Source of the DNA: Dolomedes plantarius
Lineage: Eukaryota; Arthropoda; Arachnida; Araneae; Dolomedidae
Assembly: GCA_907164885.2 (NCBI GenBank)
Contig: OU015490.1
Location: 17,791,940 to 17,855,939, forward strand
DNA length: 64,000 nt
Direction: 5' to 3'
A program made the translations under genes and the position numbers. Below the pieces are notes generated by a model. That model saw only the letters and a program-made list of their open reading frames with translations. It made no database searches and was not told the origin of the DNA. Positions within the stretch are counted from its first letter, which is position 1. Every line of letters starts with the position of its first letter. This document shows positions 23,022-34,398 of this stretch, one piece after another.

Positions 23022-24890
23022 ATGGCTAAGTTCAGCAGGAATTCCGATTCGAGTGATCACTTGCCCAATCCTAAACGGTCAAAAACTTTAGCTTGTAATG
23101 TAGTGTATTCTGGAGGGAATACCCTACTTCACAAGTTTGTGCTCGATAATTCTGATCCAAATGATTCGGGTAGTGATGGCTACATAAATGCTGCACTACT
23201 GTCCATGTCTACTGATGTTTCAGTAAATACACTCAATGACGAGGGATGGAGTGCACTTCATTTGGGAGTGTCCAAGAATAACCTTTTAATAGTAAAAAAG
23301 TTACTGGATTGCCTTCCAGATATTGATGTCAATGCCAAGTCTGCTTTACATCAAAATAGCGGTGGTTCTGCTTTACATTTAGCAGCAAAGTTAGGCCATT
23401 TATCTCTAGTTCAAGAAGTGTTGAATAACGAAGCAGATGTAAATGTTAAAACTTACAGAAATGAAACCCCGCTTCTTGATGCAGCGAAGGCACATAATTT
23501 AGATATAGTAAAATATTTAGTAGCAATGGTGCTGATGTAAATATTAGAAATGACAGTTATGAAACCCCTTTGCATAATGCAGCAGTCAGGTAATTTATAT
23601 GTAGTACAATTTTTAGTAAGCAATGGTGCTGATGTAAATGTTAAAACTTACAGAAATGAAACCTCGTTGCATTATGCAGTGGGGTCACATTTAGATATAG
23701 TAAAATTTTTAGTAAACAATGGTGCTGATGTAAATGTTGGAGATCGCAGAAATGAAACCCCGCTACATTATGCAGTGAACTCAGGTAATTTAGATGTAGT
23801 AAAATTTTTAGTAAGCAGTGGTGCTGATGTAAATGTTAAAACATACAAACATAAAACCCCGCTGCATTGTGCAGTGAAGTCAGGTAATTTGGATTTAGTA
23901 AATTTTTTAGTAAGCAATCATGCTAAAATAAATGTTAGAAATTATGGAGATAAAACCCCGGTGCATTATGCAGTGAAGTCGGGTAATTTAGGTATAGTAA
24001 AATTTTTAGTAAGCAATCGTGCTGATGTAAATGTTAGAATTGCAGAAATGAAACCCCTCTGCATTATGCAGTAAAGTCAAGTAATTTATATGTAGTACAA
24101 TTTTTAGTAAGCAATGGTGCTGATATAAAAGTTGAAAATATCATGAATGAATCCCCACTCCATTATGCAGTGGGGTCACGTAATTTAGATATTATAGAAT
24201 TTTTAGTAAGCAGTGGTGCTGATGTAAATGTGAGAAATGATGGTGGTGGAACCCCGCTACATTATGCAGTAAACTCAGGTAATTTAGATATAGTACAATT
24301 TTTAGTAAGCAATGGTGCTGATGTAAAAGTTAGAGATAACTTCATTAAAACCCCGCTCCATTATGCAGTGGGGTCATGTAATTTAGATATAATAGAATTT
24401 TTAGTAAGCAATGGTGCTGATGACTGTCGTGGTTTAACTCCTCTGCATTATGTTCTACGTCATCTTGAGGATCTTGAAAATGATCATTCTTATAGTTCTC
24501 AAGATAATTTTCATAAGTTCCATATTAATCTTAAGTTACTACTAGAAGAAAATGTTGATGTGAATATTAAAGATGAACAGGGATAAACTCCTTGCATGTA
24601 ATGCGATCAAGGAACTATGATCATGTTAAATTGTTTTCAGAAAGTGCAATTAAGATTATAAATATTAAATATAGATATGGAATAACTCTGTGTTATGCAA
24701 TGGAATTAAAGTTATGTGATGTTATTAAATTGTTTTTAGAGAAAGGTGCTGACCAAAAACGACGCTCAGGTCCATCCAGCCAAACATAAATCCATTCTAT
24801 CATCCATACAGCCATGTCTATGGTATAATCCGTCTGCATTATGCTTTACAACTGCAAAACTTGGACATTGTTAAATTCTTTTATAAGTAG
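23022..24890 (+). pseudogene. Ankyrin-repeat gene, no introns seen, disrupted
   Basis: ATG at 23022 starts MAKFSRNSDSSDHLPNPKRS. After a short N-terminal segment come about 15 ankyrin repeats of 33 residues of the form TPLHYAVxSGNLDIVKFLVS and NGADVNV. Ankyrin arrays bind proteins; no other domain or signal peptide is visible. Most repeats are also very similar as DNA (TTTTTAGTAAGCAATGGTGC recurs), implying recent tandem expansion. One repeat near 24440-24560 has an insertion of about 18 residues. Damage: a 1-base and then a 2-base deletion (about 23523 and 23584) that together restore frame, a 1-base deletion near 24039, a TAA at 24584-24586 and a further frame loss near 24594. The last degenerate repeat ends at 24890. 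It lacks the N-terminal region of latrotoxin-type proteins, so I do not call it a toxin. Confidence 0.85.
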
Positions 24891-24929
24891 TGCAATATTG
24901 TATATATTTATGAATTGTATGTATTTATG

Positions 24930-24935
24930 AATAAA
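24930..24935 (+). promoter_or_regulatory. Polyadenylation signal AATAAA
   Basis: AATAAA lies 40 bases after the last ankyrin codon, in the right orientation for that gene. Confidence 0.5.
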
Positions 24936-24939
24936 AACA

Positions 24940-25755
24940 TTAATTAAATGGATTCTAATGTTAAAGTTAATTTGAATTCTGATTTGAAATTCAATCGTTA
25001 AATGTGACTTGGCGCTATTTCATCTTGTATGGGATAACGTTTTTTTTTTTATTCCTAATTATTTTTAAAGAAATACAAAATAATGTACACAACATATGAT
25101 CCCTGTGTTAGTAACACAGTAGATATTGATATAGACTTCTCATTCAGGTAATATTTATATCATTAAGCGTTTTAAGACTTCCGTAAATCAGCAAATACGC
25201 GATGAAACTATTCAGTCCCAAGTCTGGGATGATTACAAGTAGGTTTAATCTATTATCCACCTTACTCACTTATGGACTACTTATTACTGCTTGCATTCGT
25301 GCAGGAACTTATCATGTAATACAGAATCAGAGACCTGCAAAAGAAGTGCCTTCAACGGTAATAGAGCATGATGGCACGAGAGTTATTCTCTGCCACGATC
25401 TGTTAATATCCTTAAAAGGTTATTAAACACTTTTGACGAAAATTTCCTTAAGTTGATACCATTGCCAGAACGGATAGCGATTAAATCTTAACTTGCACAT
25501 CTCTATATTATCCCTGCAACTGAATAAATGCCATCTTATTTTATAGTCAATTTGATTTTACTCTCAAGTGATGCATACAACCGAGTATATTCAGAGTCTT
25601 TCTTCAATATGTTTTCTTATTCCATAGAATGTTAGGTTTTTATTGGATATGCATTCATATATAGATAGGTAAACATATATATACATGTATACATATGTAT
25701 GTGTATATATTTATATAAATAACTGTATGTGTATATTTATATGTATGTATATATA
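24940..25755. other. Gene-free stretch
   Basis: AT-rich. The only open frame (from 25202) shows no recognisable motif. A TATG/TATA-rich tract lies at about 25657-25755. Confidence 0.5.
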
Positions 25756-26576
25756 AAGCTGAAATTACATATTTAGCAGAATTTTCCAATACATCTATGA
25801 AATGACTCCAGCATTACCTGTTAAACAAAAAATGAAGTGTTTGATTGAGGGCTGCAAACCATTCAGCTCCTCTCCACATTAAACTCCTATGAACATCCTA
25901 TTATTAAACTCCTCCTATCTCTGCAATAGACTACTCAGAATTTAGATAATTCAGCCTTTGATCATTGAACCACTAAAATCTCAAAAGTCAAATTTTCAAA
26001 TGTTTGTTACCCAAAATTAATTTAAAAATGAATTACACTATAAATAATCTAGAATAAAAAGCGTGTGAAAAATCGTAAACATGAATAAAGTGAAAACCCA
26101 GTATAAAAATATATAAATTTATTATAAACTCCACAGAATTCAGTTAGATTTAGCCTTGCTCTTTCTTAGTAATGCTCTTTCATCACTGAAGCAAAAAAAA
26201 AGTTGAAATTACAGGTTTAGCAAAATTTTCCAATAGAACCATGAAAGGATTCCAGCATTGCCTGCTTAAAAAAAAGATTTAGAGCTGTACCACTAAAAGC
26301 TGAAACATCCTCTCCATATTAACTCTTTTTCTCTCCTTATTGAACTCTTCAGAAATTAGATTCAGCCTTTCATCATTGTGCCACTGAAATCTGAAAAGTA
26401 AAATGTCAAATTGTAGAATGTTTGTTAACCAAAATCAATTTAAAAACCAAACACACTATAAATAACATAAAACAAAAAAGCATGTGAAATGTTATACATA
26501 TGAATAAAATGAAAACCCGATATAAAAATATATAAACATATTAAATTCCTCAGAATTTAGCCTTTCATCATTGGAG
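25756..26576. repeat. Two-copy tandem duplication, about 440-bp unit
   Basis: Unit 1 (25756-26195) and unit 2 (26200-26576) share the ordered blocks GTTGAAATTACA.GTTTAGCA, AATTTTCCAATA, CATC.TCTCCA, GATTCAGCCTTTCATCATTG, AAATGTTTGTTA.CCAAAAT, AAACACACTATAAATAA and TATAAAAATATATAAA. Both copies end in TTTCATCA.TG.AGCAAA. No convincing reading frame is present. Confidence 0.8.
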
Positions 26577-26590
26577 CAAATATATATATA

Positions 26591-29500
26591 CAGTGATTTC
26601 CGCTTATAAGAATCACGTTTGTTATTACTGTTTTTGATTCTAATAGCCGAAATTTAGGTTTTTGGACAGGCACACACTCACCTATATATACATATATTAG
26701 ATAATTTACCATAAAAAAACTCTTTAATTTACGTTAATTATCTTTTATTAAAATTATTTTTTATAATTTTAAGAATACAACTTAATTTCTAGACCTAACC
26801 TCTGAAGAGAAGATCCCCGAGAAATTGGTCACTTGGGGAGAGTTCTTTTTTGATGAGGGGTGGAACGTTAAAGCGAAGGTCAACGAGAGAGGAAGAGATT
26901 GTCACCAAACATCCCCCACTTTTCGCCAAATAGCGGCATTTGTCCGAAGGAAGTGTCGAACAGGTGTTTTTCTGCCGATTGGCAATGGTTTCTAAGAAAA
27001 GGCAGTGTTTACAAGAAACAGATGGGGAGAAATACACATCTGCAGTTACAATTGAAAGGAAATTTTAAACACTATATTACCTATTGGAACTATTATACCT
27101 TTTGGAATATTAACTGCCGTGTTGTGCTGTATAATCGGAAATGTTTAAATGCTGATTTCTAAAGTCTATTTTCCAAGGTATAAATTTGCAACCAAGCAAA
27201 ACATCTTTCCCGTTTTTATTAACTTTTAAACTGGCCAAAAATATGGCTTACAAAAACCAAGTTATGAGAAAATATTTCAAAGAGGGGGAAATTAAAGTTT
27301 GAAGAAAATTTTCCTTATTCAAATTGCGGGAAATGGGAAAATTGTATAGTGTTGATAAAAGTTAATTGTGAATTTTCATTAGAAGAGGTCATTAGGGTAG
27401 CACACCTTAAAGGGTTGGGCCGACCTTGCCCTTTTAAACCTATTTGATCTGGAAAATTAAAAATGTCTAAACTGAAATGGCTTTAACATATGAGCTGTTA
27501 TTTTTGAAATTGGTATAAGTCCATTTTTCCATGTATCGAGATATTTAAAGGTTTGTATTTGAATGAATTTAAAAATATTTGATAATAATGAATTAAAAAA
27601 ATAAACGATTTTTTTAGCTCCGAATGGACTTACACATTTTAAAAAATAACATATTATAAAAAATAAAAACAAGTGGAAATTCAAGTCCATATTTTTATAT
27701 ACATTAGCTTCACTGAAATGGATTTTTTAATGTAAACTCTTACTTACCAACATCACTATCAGACCAAATTGACATATTATCGTCTTTTTTATAGGTATGT
27801 GAACTCATTGTAACAACTGTATGAAATATTTATCTAAAACTTTGATTTTCTGCTTTAATAACAATTATATTTAAATAATACTCACGCTGCAATCTATTAG
27901 CATAAGAAACGCAAACCAAACAGTAGGACTTGCGAAAGAAAACCAAATAAAATCAGTGAAATTACTTCTGACCACTTAATCAGAACAATAATACCGTTAT
28001 CTTGTGAACGATGTTGTTTTTAAGACACTAGCTCAGTAATATATGGTAAAGCGTAGTGTACAATTAAGTCGTAATAATCAATAATAATTGCATTAATCAA
28101 GTCGCTTTAATTATAATTATTAGGAATGGACTTATTCCACTTAAAAAAATGTTTTTTGCGATAAAATTTTATAGCCAAAATTATTTTTTTTACTTTATGA
28201 AAAAAAATCGTACTCCATTGAAAGTCTGATTATAAAATAAGAGAAGGTGTCTATATCTTACTAAAATTACCGTTAACTCATTTTTTTTAAAGTTGACTTA
28301 CACCACTTTCAAATATAACAGCTCAATGTAAAAATAAAGACACACAAAGTGTGTAATTATTTTTTTTTTTTTAAACCAATACGGATACACTTGTCGTGAA
28401 AACATTCGCCTATAATACACCGCAGCTATTACTGGCCATTTTATTATATTATGGGGGCGCATTATAGGCGGACCATTATTACGCCCTATAAAGGGACGAC
28501 ATAAACGTAGACATTTTCACTGGCGCAACGCCGGGATTCGATCCGAGCACCCTCAGCACCGAAAGCCAGCGCACTGTACCACAAGGCCGCCACAGGCCAG
28601 TGTGTAACTACATTTTTATCAAAATATCTGTACATTATATTTTTATCCGAATTTCTGCAGTTGGGCCCCGCAATAACTAAGGCCGGCGCTTTTAGCGGGC
28701 AGTTCTATTCCTCCGATATTTGGAGGGTAAAATTATACTAGTGTTGTGTCTTTTTTTGCAATCGATTTTTACGTAGTGAGAGACGCTAAAAATTATTGTC
28801 CTTATTTAACATAAATTATTTGCGATTTTGCTATTCGTTCTTAAGTAAAGCCGTTTTTTAACGATTTTGTTTTGACGTTAAAAAAACGTTATATTCTACA
28901 TTCTCGTAACTGTCTCGCGAAAAGAGACCATAAAAATATCTTTTTTAAGACAAAAGTTAGAAACACTCTATTAAGTTCTGAAAATCTACATTAAATTTAG
29001 AGCATGCATGCCGAATTTTAGCTTTTCAGTCGTCGTAATTTTCGGGAAAATCAATTCACAAAATATGGGTCGTAACCCAAATACCCTGAAATCTGTATCT
29101 ATAATAATAAATTTTTGTATGATCCAGTATTTATAAAAATAAACATGACTCTAAATTTTATAGAGGTTTTCCGAGACTCCCTTACATTACTTCGGGAAGT
29201 AGTAAGTAATACGATGCAGGGTAAAAAGTCCCAAAATACGTTGATTACATGAAAATGGAAATCAAAACATGCGATGGTTTTCTTAAAGCCTCCTCGACCT
29301 CTCATTTTGAGAATCGACCTCCCCGAGGCAGCAACCTTAAAACCGGTCTCGGGTCTCTTCTGAAGGGGGTCTGCAGTAATGAAGTTTTCAGGAGGCTGTT
29401 TATACCTCTTTCAATACTAATAGTCTCAGACGAAGATTCACCTTCTAGCTTACGTTTCACGGTTTGATAACATGCGGAATCTAATAATGTCATGTTTGCC

Positions 29501-29989
29501 TAAGTGATAGTGGACACTTCGCCGAAGATTTATGTGTTTCAGGGTCCAGGAAGCCGCAACCAGGATGTGGGAAGAAAAGAGTCCCTATTCTTGTTTGTCA
29601 GTGGAAAAAAGTGAAATCGGACCCGGACGGGTAAAGATGCCCCCGGGTCAAGCTAATAGGACAGTGTTGTGCTAAAGCGTTTAAGGGGAAATATTATGTT
29701 ATGTCTAACAAAGAAAGGGATTAATTTTACGACTATATTCCATACCATCTTATTAATCCTTCTTTAAAAAATAGAGAAAGAACTTCGTGCCTTTTGAGGG
29801 TTTAAGTGGCTTTTTTAGAAAAATGAAAGGAAAGCGAAGAGTGTAAACTGATTCTTAAAACCGGTGGATTGATTCGTTAAAGCGAAAATTTTAACATGGA
29901 AGTAATACATTTGTTTTTGTTTTCGCGATATTGATTCTTATAAACGGTTGATTCTTATAACCAGTGATCACTATAAGCGGTGGTTACTG
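26591..29989. mobile_element. Tigger/pogo-like element T, copy 1 (with insertions)
   Basis: The left end is CAGTGATTTCCGCTTATAAG. The right end, reversed, is CAGTAACCACCGCTTATAGT. Both ends carry repeated GATTCTTATAA motifs. A TA precedes the left end; the right flank is TG. The outer parts match copies at 47797-49457 and 58310-59425. The middle (about 26800-29350) is unique to this copy and includes a SINE. The minus strand near 29340-29490 keeps KRKLEGESSSETISIERGIN, shared with copy 2. Confidence 0.75.
28360..28598 (-). mobile_element. tRNA-derived SINE with target-site duplication
   Basis: On the minus strand the head reads GGCGGCCTTGTGGTACAGTG, with B box GATCGAATC fitting the Pol III consensus. 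It is followed by a body of about 150 bases and a 3' poly(A) (12 T on the plus strand at 28360-28372). The flanks AGTGTGTAATTA (28348-28359) and AGTGTGTAACTA (28599-28610) form a 12-bp duplication with one mismatch. It is inserted in Tigger-like copy 1. Confidence 0.85.
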
Positions 29990-30025
29990 TGTTTATATGT
30001 GTGTGTGTATGTAAGTATATATATA

Positions 30026-30656
30026 CCGGGTGTCCCAAAAATGACCGACGATTTAAAAAATCAATTAAAGATAAACGGATGGTGATAAAAATGTACGGTT
30101 TGCTGCATTCTGCTTAGGTAACCAGGGAAATAATTCTCACCAATTTTCAAAATTTGTTACAAAGTTCGTCAACAGATGGCGTTTGCTGACTGGGAAAAAG
30201 TATAAAACAATGTTTACAAAGCAAGAAGCATACGCAAAGTGGCGTGGATTGGCCTCCCTATTAGCCAGATTTGGCGCCATTCGATTTTTTTCTTTGGGGG
30301 TACTTCAAAGACCAGGTGTATCGTCACAATCCACAAACTGTAGATGAATTGAAACAATACATCTCTGCTGTTTGTCAGAACATTCAAACTGAAATGATTG
30401 CACGGACGTCTGCGAATTTTGACCTCAGACTGCGCCACGTTGTTGCTGCAAACGGTGGTTATTTTGAAAACATTCTTTTATAGATTTTCCCAGTCAGCAG
30501 CGCCATCTGTTGACGGACTTTGCAACAAATTTTGAAAATTGGTGAGAATAAATTCCCTGGTTACCTAAGCAGAATGCTGCAAACCGTACATTTCTATCGC
30601 CTTCCGTTTTTCTTTAAATGATTTTTCAAATCGTCGGTCATTTTGGGGACACCCGG
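30026..30656 (+). mobile_element. Mariner-like element with about 155-bp inverted repeats, family 2
   Basis: The left end is CCGGGTGTCCCAAAAATGAC and the right end GTCATTTTGGGGACACCCGG, with TA on both sides. The arms extend inward to CAACAGATGGCG (30169-30181) and CGCCATCTGTTGACG (from 30501). Only a C-terminal transposase fragment lies between the arms. Confidence 0.9.
30241..30483 (+). pseudogene. Mariner transposase, C-terminal fragment
   Basis: The readable segment is GVDWPPY, a TAG stop, then PDLAPFDFFLWGYFKDQVYR, TVDELKQYISAVCQNIQTEM and RLRHVVAANGGYFENILL. The third catalytic Asp region (PDLAPFDFF) is present, but everything N-terminal of it is absent. Structure and extent match the fragment at 8811-9050 in a different family. 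Confidence 0.85.
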
Positions 30657-30674
30657 TATATATGTATGTATATA

Positions 30675-31063
30675 CAGTGCATGTAAAAACTTTTAAGGAC
30701 AGCAAACAAGTTGTAAAAATTTTGATAAATTTAAATGAAGATAATTAAAATGGAAATTATTTTGATCATAAAGTTGAAATACTAATATTAAAGTCAACAA
30801 AATGTAACTGTGAGCTTTTTTTTTGGCGAAAAATAATAATTATGCAAAAAAACGCTATTTTCGGCTGCATAAAAACTTTAAGCTCACCACTATTGATTTG
30901 CACTTCAAAAACTCTTGTATATACTGATTTTTATTTTTTTTGACGTTTTCTATTAATAGTTTTGTTAATTTTATGGTAATGCTAAAAGCAAGTAAACTGA
31001 CTGAATATGAAAAAGGTGTTGTGGAATCTTTTGCATTGTCAGGAATAAGTTGTCTGTCTATTG

Positions 31064-31094
<31 letters not shown>

Positions 31095-31840
31095 AAAAAA
31101 AAAAAAAAAAAAAAATCGGAAGATCTAAAACCATCATTGACAATTTTTTAAGGTTAAAATATGAGTATGAAAAGGAAAGGGCTGAAGGCACACCAAAAGC
31201 CTTGTCACCCAGAGATGAGAGGAGAGTTTTTAAGTTAGCGTCAATTGGCAAATACTCAAGAAAAGAAATTTTACGAACAACTGGGTTCAACGTGTGCAAG
31301 AAAACAATCTGCAATACAATTACTCAATCTGGGAATTTCAAATACACAGGAAAGTTTTGTAAACCCTGTTTACTGACTAGACACAAGACCCAGCGTTTAC
31401 AGTATGCAAGGCAAGTGATGACTTGGCACGAAGAATGGGTGTAGGTTATTTTCGATGATCCTGATGGTTTGAAGCATTATTGGCATGATTTTAGAAAAGC
31501 AAAAGAAATTTTCTCAAAACATCAATGATGTGGCAGATCCGTTATGACGTTGGACTGCTTTTCGTTTCTTTTGGGAAAAGTTAATTCAGAGTCATATCTA
31601 AAAACTCTTTCTTACCATCTCTCAGCTGTTGCAACCCTTCTAGCGGGGGAAAAATGGATTTATCAGCAAAATAATGTGCCTATCCATACAAGCCATAGAA
31701 CAACTCTGGTTCCAGAAGAAAAATATTGAAGTTTTGCAATGGCCACCCAGAAGCCCTGTCTTGTGGCCAGACCTTGTGCGGAGATCTAGAAAGACGAGTT
31801 TACAAGGGTGGAAGGCATTTTCCCCCAGCATTAGAACTCG
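30675..31840 (+). pseudogene. Tc3-like transposase, disrupted and 3'-truncated
   Basis: The left terminus CAGTGCATGTAAAAACTTTT follows TA at 30673-30674. From about 30973 the frame reads KASKLTEYEKGVVESFALSG, then a homopolymeric A tract (31061-31118) replaces part of the helix-turn-helix. It resumes IGRSKTIIDNFLRLKYEYEK, KALSPRDERRVFKLASIGKY, TWHEEWV, VIFDDPDGLKHYWHDFRKAK and KWIYQQNNVPIHTSHRT. At the first catalytic position IFSDE has become IFDDP. The second Asp region is QQNN. Several stops occur. Near 31850 the sequence switches to a different Tc1 family. Confidence 0.8.
31061..31118. repeat. Poly(A) tract
   Basis: About 55 A bases with a TC interruption and a terminal TCGG, inside the Tc3-like frame. 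Confidence 0.95.
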
Positions 31841-31854
31841 GATCTCGTTCGAAC

Positions 31855-32330
31855 TCTCAAGTTCGTTGTTGGTGGTGAACTTGTTTGGGGGTGTTTTTCA
31901 TGGTATAGCCTGGGACCTTTGCATGTTGTTCCAGGTAAATTAAATGTCGACACCTACACGAACATTTTGGACAATCGGGTTCTTCCTACGCTCTGGCAAT
32001 TTTATGGAATGGGCGAATGTTACATCCAGAACGACAACGCTCCGTGTCATGTTGCAGCCTCTGTCAAGCAGTGGTATCAAGATATGGATGTAAAACGTCT
32101 TCCCCGGCCTGCTCAGAGTCCCGACCTAAACCCCATAGAACATTTGTGGGATGAGTTAGAGTGACGGTCACAGTCCGGGAACCACATCTGAAATCTATAG
32201 CTGAGGTGGCGACATTCTTGCAGCAGGAATGGACCCAAATACCCGTAGCTGTGTATCAAAACCTTGTTGAAAGTATGCCGAGAATGGTTGCTAGTGTAAT
32301 TGAGCATGTGGGGAGACCGTCCCCTTATCA
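31855..32330 (+). pseudogene. Tc1-family transposase, C-terminal half
   Basis: The frame reads GGVFHGIAWDLCMLFQ region, then NVDTYTNILDNRVLPTLWQF, CYIQNDNAPCHVAASVKQWY (second Asp), RPAQSPDLNPIEHLWDELE (Glu) and, after a 1-base shift near 32163, SIAEVATFLQQEWTQIPVAV and MPRMVASVIEHVGRPSPY. The N-terminal DNA-binding domain and first Asp are missing. It abuts the preceding Tc3-like copy directly, without recognisable ends between them. Confidence 0.85.
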
Positions 32331-32402
32331 AAGCATGTATTCTTCCCCTTATACCTTCACGTCTTGCTGTCTGGTCCATTTTAGTCGGGTAGTGTATATA
32401 AG

Positions 32403-33170
32403 ACCAGATTTCCGCATGGGCGCCCCCTAATTTAGTATTAAGTTGTACATATGTTTGAAAATTTCTTTTTTTTATAGGTATAGTTTTATCAAAAATTTAT
32501 ATCCATATTAATATGGTTGAAAGTATGATGATGGAAACAGTCAAAGATTTTGACCTATCTAATTAGTTTCTAATGTCTTGATTTTATTTTACTACTTTTG
32601 CAAAAAAGATATTTTCATTAATTTTAACAATATAAGATTATTCTTTTAGCAACATGAATGCTGAAAATGATTCAAATACTGATCATTTGGTTGTTATCAT
32701 CACTCCCAAAGTTTGTTTATAGATCTTTTTTCGAATTCAGTTACAAAATTAAGTCCGTATCGAGGGTATAGGATTATGGGTATTGCTCTCCACAGACACA
32801 AAAAAAGATGTGATGTGAGAAGAGGAAAAAGCCCAATATTTGTATCTTTGCAATATTATCTTTATTTTTTATGTGTAATGAAATTTTACTTCTGCATTCT
32901 GTCGTCATATTTAAAAAAGCCTCTGTTCCAGTCTACACTTTGCACCGTCAACCATCATTTTCTGAAAAAAAATTATGGCTATGGGCTTGACATCGACTTT
33001 GGTTTTTGGTTGATACAGTAAAGGGGGGCCAGTGGCGAGTACAGAAAATAAATTCTGGGTGGGGCACATTGTACCCACTATGGTGTAAGCATGCTTACAT
33101 TTGTAAGCGTTTCTGTTTTTTTTTTTGTTATTTATTTGGGGGGGGGGGGAGGCTTGCGGAGGAAAAATGT
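32403..33170 (+). repeat. Dispersed repeat D, copy 2
   Basis: Same-orientation partner of 21396-22195. It differs by a short deletion near its start and point changes throughout. It ends in the same CTGGGTGGGGCACA...TTACATTTGTAAGC and T/G-rich tail. Confidence 0.75.
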
Positions 33171-33189
33171 CGCATGACCGATAGTTAAC

Positions 33190-33360
33190 GAAAGCCAACA
33201 GGATACTTTAACCATAACCATGAGCGCCACTTGGTTGCCGTTCACACAATCCCGAGCTCGTATCTCTTAATTACTATATCCGAAATCTCATCTCGATCGG
33301 CTGAACGGAACAGCCGCTAGGGGTTCATATATCGGCAAATTTTTTTTTATGACCACCCTG
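33190..33360. mobile_element. Possible mariner-like inverted-repeat arm
   Basis: The segment ends ATGACCACCCTG followed by TATA, the same ending style as the mariner-like elements (ACACCCTG TA). It carries GAGCGCCACTTGG on the inner side. No opposite arm was found. Confidence 0.35.
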
Positions 33361-33879
33361 TATATGAGCTGAAAACAAATCAATACACGTGTTCACACCT
33401 CATGGGTGAGCAAGATATTTACTCCGCGTCCAAAGGGTAAAAATATTAATAATGAACATAATTATCAATATTATGCATTACCATAGCATTTAACTGTTAA
33501 CGTTACACAATATTTCTAACATAAATTTACTTTACATATATATCGTGACAAACAACCATTAATAAGTAACAAATAGCATTCGTAGTGATGCGCTAAAGCA
33601 GCCCTTCACCACAAAGCATAAATACATCATTTGTCAAAATTTGCAAGCTCTATAACCATATGCAATATTTCAAAAGCATACGTGCTCTTGAAATATTGAA
33701 TTTCCATCAGCACGGTTTTGAAAATCTAAAAATTAAAATACTAAAGACAACAACTGATAGTAACAGCACATTAAAGGAGGAAAATATTCAGATTTTAAAG
33801 TACCTTACAATATACCCTCATGGATAAAATACTATTTTCAATTATAACGGGAGCCTGAGTAGTAACGGCAGTATCTATA

Positions 33880-34239
33880 GATTATTTAAAGATTTTCAGA
33901 CACAAAATGTTTTGAATACAATAGAGGAAATAATGGGAGCCATAAATTTACACGCTATGCCAACAATTTGTGCCTAAACTCTTTTTAGAAAATCTTTATA
34001 AAAAATTTTGCTCGGAGCTAAATGTAAATTATGTAAAAATAGAACTATTCAAACTAAAAATCAAATCACTTAAAAAATTGCAAGAGATACTGGACGCGTT
34101 CAAGAGCGATAATAAGCAGTTTATGGATCTCATCGTGGATGAATTGGTGTACAGAATAGGAAATATTGGAAGCACTGGCACAAAGCGTTATTTTTATATA
34201 TTTTTTGGAATTTCAACAAAAAAATCTTCGATTTTCTGA
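33880..34239 (+). other. Unrecognised coding-like fragment
   Basis: From about 33880 the plus strand reads a mostly open stretch with one TAA near 33975: NTIEEIMGAINLHAMPTICA, then KKFCSELNVNYVKIELFKLK, SLKKLQEILDAFKSDNKQFM and DLIVDELVYRIGN. The composition (Lys, Leu, Ile, Asp rich, helix-like) looks more like protein than the AT-rich surroundings. I recognise no family. It could be an exon or a decayed gene fragment. Confidence 0.35.
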
Positions 34240-34398
34240 AACTGCACAGAGTTGTTAAGGACAAACTTCATTTTTTCCAGTAAAAGAAATCACAGTAATA
34301 CCGACTTTTAGTTACACGAAACCATTAGCTGGTTGCTTTTATAACTTCGGTGCGTTGGTTCGTGTGGGGGGGGGGGGGGATAACGACGCGCTTGAGAG

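Noticed and set aside
22995..24789. Latrotoxin-type toxin, because of many ankyrin repeats in a likely spider
   Set aside because: No N-terminal toxin region or signal peptide is present and the array is short. Ankyrin repeats alone do not support it.
25202..25426. Small open frame with a hydrophobic segment
   Set aside because: One chance-length frame with no motif, splice signal or context support.
26795..27037. Minus-strand 80-codon frame inside Tigger-like copy 1
   Set aside because: It could be transposase or host sequence, but no conserved motif was recognised.
29302..29493. Host gene containing KRKLEGESSSETISIERGIN
   Set aside because: The same peptide recurs in Tigger-like copy 2 (48.85 kb), so it belongs to the mobile element.
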